From contig CAMOYW010000024.1 of assembly GCA_946630405.1 (NCBI GenBank), forward strand, positions 1 through 8,442: a stretch of DNA of 8,442 nt. Direction: 5' to 3'. The translations under genes were made by a program, and so were the position numbers. The notes below the pieces were generated by a model. The model was not told the origin of the DNA, made no database searches, and was given only the letters and a program-made list of their open reading frames with translations. The stretch's first letter is position 1. Each line of letters begins with the position of its first letter. Below, piece after piece: positions 1 to 4,899 of the stretch. The stretch comes from an uncultured Clostridia bacterium. GTDB lineage: Bacteria > Bacillota > Clostridia > Lachnospirales > CAG-274.

Positions 1-550
1 CGCTGCACGGAGCGTCCACGATTATCTTGTTGAAGAATAATGGGAGTTTGTCCGCAAGCTTTTCGGGGTATTCGTTTGTGACGACGGCGTTCGGTATGCC
101 CGCAAGCTCTATGTTTTTGGCAAGGGCTTTGCATCTTCCCGTGCTCACATCGTTTGCCACTATGATTCCCGTGCCGTTAAGCTTCGCGGCGACCTGCGTG
201 CTTTTTCCGCCGGGTGCGGCGCACATATCAAGCACCCTGTCGCCTTCTTCTATGGGGAGCATGGCTCCCGTACTCATTGCGGACGGCTCTTGTATATAAT
301 AAAGCCCTGCCGTATAGTATGGATGCTTGGCAGGGCGAAAGCTTGTGCCGTCGTAGTAGAAGCCTTCTTTACACCAGGGAACGGGTGTAAGAGAGGCATT
401 TAGGCGAGTTTCAAGCTCCTTTGGAGATATTTTCAGCGTGTTTGCACGCATGCCGTACAGTCTCGGCTCCGAAAAGCTTGCGATGTAAGCATCAAATTCA
501 TCTCCGAGGAGAGTCTTCATTTTGTCTGTGTATTGCTTAGGTAATTGCAT
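1..550 (-). CDS. RsmF/RsmB-type rRNA (cytosine-5) methyltransferase, 3' part cut off by the window
   Basis: The first 183 codons of a NOL1/NOP2/Sun (Nol1_Nop2_Fmu) family SAM-dependent RNA m5C methyltransferase, expected to methylate a cytosine of 16S rRNA in the cytoplasm. Visible: an N-terminal family domain (about residues 1-90, starting MQLPKQYTDKMKTLLGDEFD and including GLYYIQEPSAM), then the Rossmann SAM-binding motif LDMCAAPGGKSTQVA at about 107-121, the acidic ND at 133-134, and motif IV VDAPCS at 178-183 with the PC cysteine at 182. The catalytic TC cysteine (motif VI) and any C-terminal PUA-like domain would lie beyond the left edge. The ATG at 550 matches the usual family start, but no Shine-Dalgarno is visible before it. 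It begins 3 nt after the stop of the upstream ATP-grasp gene, so it is probably translationally coupled to it. The family is certain; the exact target base (RsmF-like or RsmB-like) is not. Confidence 0.93.
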   Translation of the reverse strand, partial: MQLPKQYTDKMKTLLGDEFDAYIASFSEPRLYGMRANTLKISPKELETRLNASLTPVPWCKEGFYYDGTSFRPAKHPYYTAGLYYIQEPSAMSTGAMLPIEEGDRVLDMCAAPGGKSTQVAAKLNGTGIIVANDVSTGRCKALAKNIELAGIPNAVVTNEYPEKLADKLPLFFNKIIVDAPCS

Positions 551-553
551 ATT

Positions 554-1432
554 TTAATCGTCTATGTGTGAAAGATCCAATAAAGAACCCAATTGCAGGT
601 CGTATTGTTCGGGCTTTATACCCACAAAGCCGTGCTCGGGATATAAGGAAAGTCCGCTTATATAAAGGCTTCTGCCTATCTCGTAAAATTCCACGCTTAA
701 AAACGGGATGTTTTGCGAAAGTTTTTCGGCAATGTCAAGCATGTTTTCGTAGTTGTAGGGCGTTTCAACACCGTATTCATTGTTGGGGAAGCCCCATGTG
801 CAGTCAAGGTGTTCCCACGAGGCATCGTATATGTCGGATTTTTTGTCATTTCTGTTTTTGTCCGAGTAGACGGCGGTGTATTTGGGGGTGCCGTTAAAGC
901 AAAGCACACGGTAATCTATGGGCTCCAAATTCGCTTTGTCGTCCAAAAACGCCTCGGCTATTATTCGCCTGTTAAGGTCTTTATACGGCCATTCTCTGCC
1001 CTCCAAGGAGTAATCGCTTTGCATGTAGCCGTTCATTTTGGCTCGTATCTCGGCTCTGTCGAGGTTGTATGTATCTTTGCAGATGTAGTGATAGCCTCTT
1101 CCGTGGGTGCATTTAAGCACATATCCGTGTAAAAATGCTTCATGCACTATCTCGTCGTAGCTGCCGAATATTCCCAAAAGGGGTATAAGATTTTCCTCTC
1201 CGACTCTTTCAGCGATATAGTCTCTTTGCTCAAGCTTGTCGCAAATAACCGAATAAACGGGGTTGTGGTCGTTAAGTTTGAGCCATTGTATTTTTTCGTT
1301 GAGAGTTTGAGGCGAAGCGAGATTAAGCTCTCTGCCTGTGCCTTTTTTAAATTCCTTTGCTATATATTTTTCGTCGCTCATACCGTTGTCGAGCTTTGAA
1401 GTTATGCCTTTGAATAATGATGAAATTCCCAT
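554..1432 (-). CDS. TupA-like ATP-grasp family protein (putative glycan/teichuronic-acid type)
   Basis: A 292-residue protein with the layout of the TupA-like ATPgrasp family (PF14305), named after a Bacillus teichuronic acid synthesis protein and common in cell-surface polysaccharide loci. Recognisable blocks: PQTLNEKIQWLKL (41-53), the CDKLEQRDYI equivalent of DKy.vReyv (64-73), LIPLLGIF (82-89), VLKCTHGRG (105-113), DYRVLCFNGTPK (173-184), and the C-terminal VEFY...SLYPEHG..GIKPEQYDLQLG (247-282). From memory of the family, the metal-site motifs near the C-terminus are normally VDxY and GELTFYP. Here they read VEFY (E248) and SGLSLYP (259-265), so the usual Asp and Glu are changed and catalysis may be weakened or altered. 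It has an AGGAGG Shine-Dalgarno 5 nt before the ATG and an extended -10 promoter upstream. No other glycan genes lie nearby; the next gene in the unit is an rRNA methyltransferase. The substrate cannot be told from the sequence. Confidence 0.85.
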   Translation of the reverse strand: MGISSLFKGITSKLDNGMSDEKYIAKEFKKGTGRELNLASPQTLNEKIQWLKLNDHNPVYSVICDKLEQRDYIAERVGEENLIPLLGIFGSYDEIVHEAFLHGYVLKCTHGRGYHYICKDTYNLDRAEIRAKMNGYMQSDYSLEGREWPYKDLNRRIIAEAFLDDKANLEPIDYRVLCFNGTPKYTAVYSDKNRNDKKSDIYDASWEHLDCTWGFPNNEYGVETPYNYENMLDIAEKLSQNIPFLSVEFYEIGRSLYISGLSLYPEHGFVGIKPEQYDLQLGSLLDLSHIDD

Positions 1433-1437
1433 TTTAT

Positions 1438-1443
1438 CCTCCT
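1438..1443 (-). promoter_or_regulatory. Shine-Dalgarno of the TupA-like gene
   Basis: AGGAGG on the minus strand with a 5-nt spacer (ATAAA) before the ATG at 1432. It is a perfect anti-16S match and fixes the start of the ATP-grasp gene. Confidence 0.85.
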
Positions 1444-1498
1444 GTATGTCAGTCTACAATAGGTAAAAAGTAATTCCCGTATACCCTCCCCGTTTGTA

Positions 1499-1507
1499 AT
1501 TATAGCA
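1499..1507 (-). promoter_or_regulatory. Extended -10 promoter for the leftward unit
   Basis: The minus strand reads TGC followed by a perfect TATAAT (TATAAT at 1499-1504, TGC at 1505-1507). No good -35 is visible at 17 nt (AACACA at 1522-1527), but the TGn extension commonly compensates for this. Transcription would start near 1492, giving an untranslated leader of about 60 nt before the ATG at 1432. I see no convincing riboswitch in that leader. Confidence 0.6.
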
Positions 1508-1565
1508 CCAAATGTTGTTTTTGTGTTTAAGGCATTAAAAATGAAATATAATTGTAACAAAAGCA

Positions 1566-1594
1566 TTGAAATTATAATGAAAAAATGGTATTAT
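1566..1594 (+). promoter_or_regulatory. SigA-type promoter for the rightward operon
   Basis: TTGAAA at 1566-1571, a 17-nt spacer, then TATTAT at 1589-1594. The -10 is also preceded by TGG, an extended -10 match. Transcription would start at about 1600-1602, leaving a leader of about 30 nt. It is back-to-back with the leftward promoter, the two predicted start sites being about 110 nt apart. It is the only clear promoter I see for the rightward run, although internal promoters inside genes cannot be excluded. Confidence 0.7.
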
Positions 1595-1615
1595 TATATA
1601 TCAATAAAGAATATT

Positions 1616-1622
1616 AAGGAGG
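1616..1622 (+). promoter_or_regulatory. Shine-Dalgarno of the DUF362 gene
   Basis: AAGGAGG with a 7-nt spacer before the ATG at 1630. It is the strongest ribosome binding site of the rightward run, as expected for the first gene of an operon. Confidence 0.85.
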
Positions 1623-1629
1623 TTTTGCT

Positions 1630-2628
1630 ATGGCGGAAATCAAGGCGGGTACGAACGGAGATAAATATATACCTTATTCGGAAAGAACAGGCGAAAGCTC
1701 TGTGGTTTATTTTACGAGAGATCTCTCTGCCGAGGGACTTATAAAGATATATAAAAGAGTGTCGGAGCACATGAAAGGCAAGGTCGCCGTAAAGCTTCAC
1801 ACGGGCGAACAGCACGGCCCCAATATTATTCCTCGCCCCTGGGTCAAGGAACTTATAGACAAAGAGCTTAAAGGCGCAAATATAATAGAGACCAACACCT
1901 ACTACGAGGGCGACAGATTTACGACCGAACAGCACAGAAAGACCCTTGAGGTAAACGGCTGGACGTTCTGTCCCGTGGATATAACCGATGAGGACGGGAC
2001 TGCCATGCTTCCCGTAAAAGGCGGCAAGTGGTTTACACAAATGAGCGTGGGCAAGAATATGCTCAACTACGACTCCATGCTTACCCTTACGCATTTTAAA
2101 GGGCATATGATGGGCGGATTCGGCGGAAGCAATAAAAACATAGGTATAGGCTGCGCCGACGGAAGAATAGGCAAAAAGATGATACATACCTGTGAAGGCT
2201 CCGACGATATGTGGTCGATAGCCATGGAAGAATTGATGGAAAGGATCTCCGAGTCTACAAAGGCAACGGTGGATCACTTCGGCGAAAACAACGCCTTTAT
2301 AAACGTTATGAGGAATATGAGCGTATCCTGCGACTGTGAGGGCGTGAGAGCACAGCCCGTGGTAACTCCCAATGTGGGCATAGTGGCATCTTTGGACATA
2401 CTTGCGGCAGATCAGGCAAGTGTTGATATGATATATGCCATGGAGGAAAAGGACAGACATGCACTCGTTGAGAGGATAGAGACCAGACACGGTTTAAGAC
2501 AGCTCAGCTATATGAAAGAACTCGGAATGGGTAACGATAAATATACTCTTGTGGATATAGATAACGAAGATAAGATAATAGATGCCAAAGAGGCTGTAAA
2601 GGGCGTAAAACCTTTTAAAAAGGAATGA
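1630..2628 (+). CDS. DUF362 domain protein (COG2768-like) without ferredoxin module
   Basis: A 332-residue soluble protein of the DUF362 family (PF04015). Family marks: VAVKLHTGE (52-60) followed by PRPWVKELID (69-77), NTYYEGDR (89-96), the hallmark run THFKGHMMGGFGG..KNIGIGC (154-175), FINVMRNM (223-230), CDC (234-236), and NVGIVASLDILAADQASVD (248-266). The function of the family is unknown. Many members, grouped as 'uncharacterized Fe-S center protein', contain a 2[4Fe-4S] ferredoxin-like insert. Here the region after HTCEG (about 186-222) has no CxxCxxC motif, and the only cysteines are C114, C175, C188, C234 and C236. A metal site built from some of these is possible but unproven. It is first in the rightward run, with its own promoter and a strong Shine-Dalgarno. 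The cytidylate-kinase-like gene follows 9 nt after its stop. There is no signal peptide or membrane segment. Confidence 0.88.
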   Translation: MAEIKAGTNGDKYIPYSERTGESSVVYFTRDLSAEGLIKIYKRVSEHMKGKVAVKLHTGEQHGPNIIPRPWVKELIDKELKGANIIETNTYYEGDRFTTEQHRKTLEVNGWTFCPVDITDEDGTAMLPVKGGKWFTQMSVGKNMLNYDSMLTLTHFKGHMMGGFGGSNKNIGIGCADGRIGKKMIHTCEGSDDMWSIAMEELMERISESTKATVDHFGENNAFINVMRNMSVSCDCEGVRAQPVVTPNVGIVASLDILAADQASVDMIYAMEEKDRHALVERIETRHGLRQLSYMKELGMGNDKYTLVDIDNEDKIIDAKEAVKGVKPFKKE

Positions 2629-2637
2629 GGGGATAAT

Positions 2638-3246
2638 ATGAGTAACACGGTAATAACGATATGCAGGCAGTATTGCAGCGGAGGAAAGGACGTGGGAAAG
2701 GCGCTTGCCGAAAGGCTCGGCTACACCTTCTACGACAATGAGCTTATAGTTATGGCGGCAAAGGAAGCGGGCTACCCCGAAAGTACCTTCCAAAGGGTGG
2801 ACGAAGTTGCCACAAATTCGCTTCTTTACTCACTTGTGCTTGGAACTTACGGAACTTACGGTGAAGGCAATATGCCTGATAATGACAAGCTTTTCGGTAT
2901 ACAGTCGGATATCATCCGCAATGCCGCAAAGGAAAACAACTGCGTTATCATAGGCAGATGTGCCGACTACGTTCTTCGTGAAGAGGAAAAGCTTGTAAAG
3001 GTGTTTATAAGAGCGGATATGGATTTCAGGATCGAAAGATATCTTAAGCTTTTCGGACCTCCCGAGGGAAAGACTGCGGAGGCTGTTATCAGAAAGACCG
3101 ATAAAAGACGTGCCGCTTACCACAAGTTTTATTCGGGCGAGCTCTGGGAAGAGCTTGAAAACTACGATCTTGTGATCAATACGGCAAAAGTCGGTCTTGA
3201 CAAGGCTGTCGATATTATTGCGGACTATGCCGCAATGCTTAAATAA
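2638..3246 (+). CDS. Cytidylate kinase-like family protein
   Basis: A 202-residue P-loop protein of the cytidylate-kinase-like family (PF13189), distinct from true Cmk. It starts VITICRQYCSGGKDVGKALA (5-24), matching the family pattern ITIsREyGSGGreig, but with Cys (C13) where Gly is usual. Other family blocks: LGYTFYDNELI (27-37), VIIGRCADYVL (103-113), VKVFIRADMDFRIER (120-134), and the C-terminal KTDKRRAAYHKFYSGELW...NYDLVIN (153-181), which supplies lid arginines and the final core strand. A nucleotide (CMP-type) phosphotransfer is inferred from the fold; the real substrate of this subfamily is not known to me. A GAGGGG ribosome site lies just after the upstream stop, 5 nt before the ATG. 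A perfect 9-bp tandem duplication inside the gene encodes GTY-GTY (69-74). The rhomboid gene begins 2 nt after its stop. Confidence 0.9.
   Translation: MSNTVITICRQYCSGGKDVGKALAERLGYTFYDNELIVMAAKEAGYPESTFQRVDEVATNSLLYSLVLGTYGTYGEGNMPDNDKLFGIQSDIIRNAAKENNCVIIGRCADYVLREEEKLVKVFIRADMDFRIERYLKLFGPPEGKTAEAVIRKTDKRRAAYHKFYSGELWEELENYDLVINTAKVGLDKAVDIIADYAAMLK
2842..2859 (+). repeat. 9-bp perfect tandem duplication inside the cytidylate-kinase-like gene
   Basis: GGAACTTAC occurs twice in direct succession (2842-2850 and 2851-2859). It is in frame and encodes the repeated tripeptide GTY-GTY in the segment between the NMP-binding helices. It is probably a slippage duplication that kept the frame. Confidence 0.7.
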
Positions 3247-3248
3247 TA

Positions 3249-4349
3249 ATGGGCTTTTTGGTAAATTTCACAAAAAAGCTTGCGGATACGGATTTTGAAC
3301 CCTTTTTACCTTTGACGGATATAAAAGACCCTTCGGAAGATAAGCTGAACGATTCGACGAAACTTATGACTATGACCAAGCATTTGGGTACTACCGACTA
3401 TATGGTGGTGACCTTTGATGCGGATAAGTTTTCGGGAGCCGATTTTTTCAAAGGGGTTCGGGAATATTTTGAAAAAACGGGATTTAAAGGCATACTCCTT
3501 TTTGTGGCGGAAAGCGAAAAGCCGGGCGACGCGCTTAAAAGCCTTTGCACGAGAGATATGGAGCTTGACGGCTCCGTTTGCGAACTTTGCTGGGTAGTCT
3601 CCCTTTCCGAAAAAGAAATGTTTGTTTTGGGCGAACAGCCCGACAAGCTCATAGGTATAGAAAATGCGGTAAGATCTGCTTTGGATCTTGAAGATGATAC
3701 TTCCGAGATAAGCCTGAAGGAGCTTTTGGCAAGGAAACAAGTCAAAAATGCAAAGCTTATAAAAAGCCGCGTGCCGAAGGTGACTTATGCTCTTATAGCC
3801 GTTGATCTTTTTTTGCTTTTTGTGACTGGACCCGATCCCGATACGGCGCTTCTTAACTCTCTCGGAGGTCTGTCATATGAAAGTGTGCTTTCGGGTGAGT
3901 ACAACAGGCTGTTAACCTATATGTTTTTGCACGGGTCGGTCATGCACTTTTTGTCAAATGCACTTTCGCTTTATATCATAGGTTCAAGAGCGGAGCAATA
4001 TTACGGTTCGCTTGCCTATCTGCCGATATATATACTTTCGGGCATAGGTGCGGGACTTATGAGTATTACCTTTAATTCGCACCACAGCATTGCCGTGGGA
4101 GCTTCGGGGGCTATATGCGGCTGTCTCGGAGCGATACTTGCGTACACCTTTATAAAAAAGCGTTCCGCGGGCGGACTTGACTGGATAATGCTTTTGATAT
4201 TTGCTGTTATGAGTATCGGAGGCAGTGCCATGATAGAAGGTGTGGACAACTTCGGACATATAGGCGGATTTTTGAGCGGACTTGCAATAGGTGCGCTTTA
4301 CTGCCTGCTTACACGGAAAAATGGAAAAACTGTCGATTCTGAACAATAG
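3249..4349 (+). CDS. Rhomboid family intramembrane serine protease with extra N-terminal cytosolic domain
   Basis: A 366-residue rhomboid protease (PF01694). The C-terminal half has the six-helix rhomboid core: membrane segments at about 177-193, 221-245, 252-274, 283-302, 310-328 and 333-354. The catalytic dyad is S286 in GASGAICG and H337 in GHIGG. H228, H233 and N237 (HGSVMHFLSN) reproduce the H-x4-H-x3-N oxyanion motif of GlpG, so it should be active and cleave membrane-spanning substrates. Residues 1-172 form a soluble alpha/beta-looking region that I do not recognise, with C100 and a CELC (CxxC) pair at 111-114. Bacillus YqgP/GluP also has a soluble N-terminal domain, but I cannot show homology. 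The start follows the previous stop by 2 nt and has no visible Shine-Dalgarno, so reinitiation is likely. The last 29 nt overlap the glycosylase gene. Confidence 0.93.
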   Translation: MGFLVNFTKKLADTDFEPFLPLTDIKDPSEDKLNDSTKLMTMTKHLGTTDYMVVTFDADKFSGADFFKGVREYFEKTGFKGILLFVAESEKPGDALKSLCTRDMELDGSVCELCWVVSLSEKEMFVLGEQPDKLIGIENAVRSALDLEDDTSEISLKELLARKQVKNAKLIKSRVPKVTYALIAVDLFLLFVTGPDPDTALLNSLGGLSYESVLSGEYNRLLTYMFLHGSVMHFLSNALSLYIIGSRAEQYYGSLAYLPIYILSGIGAGLMSITFNSHHSIAVGASGAICGCLGAILAYTFIKKRSAGGLDWIMLLIFAVMSIGGSAMIEGVDNFGHIGGFLSGLAIGALYCLLTRKNGKTVDSEQ

Positions 4350-4899
4350 AATAAAAACCCTGGGTGAGGAACGATTCAATAAAAGGGTCGTACTCGGAAA
4401 CGGCAACGAAAATGCCGATATAGTGCTTGTGGGAGAAGCTCCCGGAGCGGAGGAGGAAAAACAGGGCTTGCCTTTTGTGGGCATGGCAGGCGGTATACTC
4501 AAAGACCTTACAGACAGGTTGGAGCTAAAGGGGCTGTATATCACAAACACCGTGAAGATACGCCCCACAAAGCCGAGCCCGAAAACGGGAAAACCCGTAA
4601 ACAGACCGCCTAACAGAGAAGAACTTGATTTTTTTATCCCGTTTTTGTTTGAGGAGATAGAGCTCATTTCGCCTAAAGTTGTGGTAACTCTCGGAAACAC
4701 GCCGTTAAGGGCATTTATGCAAAATAATAAAGCGGTCATAGGTGATTGTCACGGCAGGGGATTGCCGTTTGGCATAAACGGCAAAAAGTTTACGCTATAC
4801 CCCATGTATCATCCCGCATCGGTGATATATAACAGATCCCTTGAAGCGGTATTTATCAAGGACGGAGAGAATTTGTTGAATGAAAGAATTAATGGATGA
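4321..4899 (+). CDS. Family-4-type uracil-DNA glycosylase lacking the Fe-S cluster cysteines
   Basis: A 192-residue member of the uracil-DNA glycosylase superfamily, which excises uracil from DNA in base excision repair. Motif 1 is VGEAPGAEEEKQG.PFVG (37-54), containing GEAPG at 38-42. NTVKIRP (76-82) and NRPPNREE (94-101) match the NvvKCRPP..R.P...E region of family 4. ISPKVVVTLGNTPLRAF (116-132) and the uracil-site motif YHPAS (163-167, family HPS) follow. Family 4 enzymes bind a [4Fe-4S] cluster through four cysteines. Here all four positions are non-Cys (IRP in place of CRP, FF in place of the later Cys, none in the N-terminal 40 residues), and the only cysteine is C143. I chose the ATG at 4321; a GTG at 4291 is in frame but gives an extension unlike the family. 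It overlaps the rhomboid gene by 29 nt with only a weak GGA before the start, and overlaps the next gene by 20 nt. Confidence 0.9.
   Translation: MEKLSILNNRIKTLGEERFNKRVVLGNGNENADIVLVGEAPGAEEEKQGLPFVGMAGGILKDLTDRLELKGLYITNTVKIRPTKPSPKTGKPVNRPPNREELDFFIPFLFEEIELISPKVVVTLGNTPLRAFMQNNKAVIGDCHGRGLPFGINGKKFTLYPMYHPASVIYNRSLEAVFIKDGENLLNERING

Noticed and set aside
27..299. 90-codon plus-strand open frame at the left edge
   Set aside because: It is the antisense shadow of the rRNA methyltransferase SAM-binding region, with no promoter or ribosome site of its own.
1433..1492. Possible riboswitch or attenuator in the leader of the TupA-like gene
   Set aside because: The leader is only about 60 nt. 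The GTATAC palindrome and the TAATT/AATTA pair are too short to support a structured element.
1594..2490. 298-codon open frame on the minus strand opposite the DUF362 gene
   Set aside because: It begins at a GTG with no ribosome site, lies almost wholly antisense to a well-recognised gene and shows no family motif. It is a by-product of codon bias.
3807..3823. T-rich run as a possible terminator in the rhomboid gene
   Set aside because: There is no GC-rich stem before it. It encodes the hydrophobic first membrane segment, which explains the T content.
4291..4320. GTG start for the uracil-DNA glycosylase
   Set aside because: It would add 10 residues that do not match the family and deepen the overlap with the rhomboid gene. 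The ATG at 4321 fits better.
3984..4739. 251-codon open frame on the minus strand opposite the rhomboid and glycosylase genes
   Set aside because: It spans two recognised genes on the other strand, is Ser/Phe-rich shadow sequence, and has no motif.
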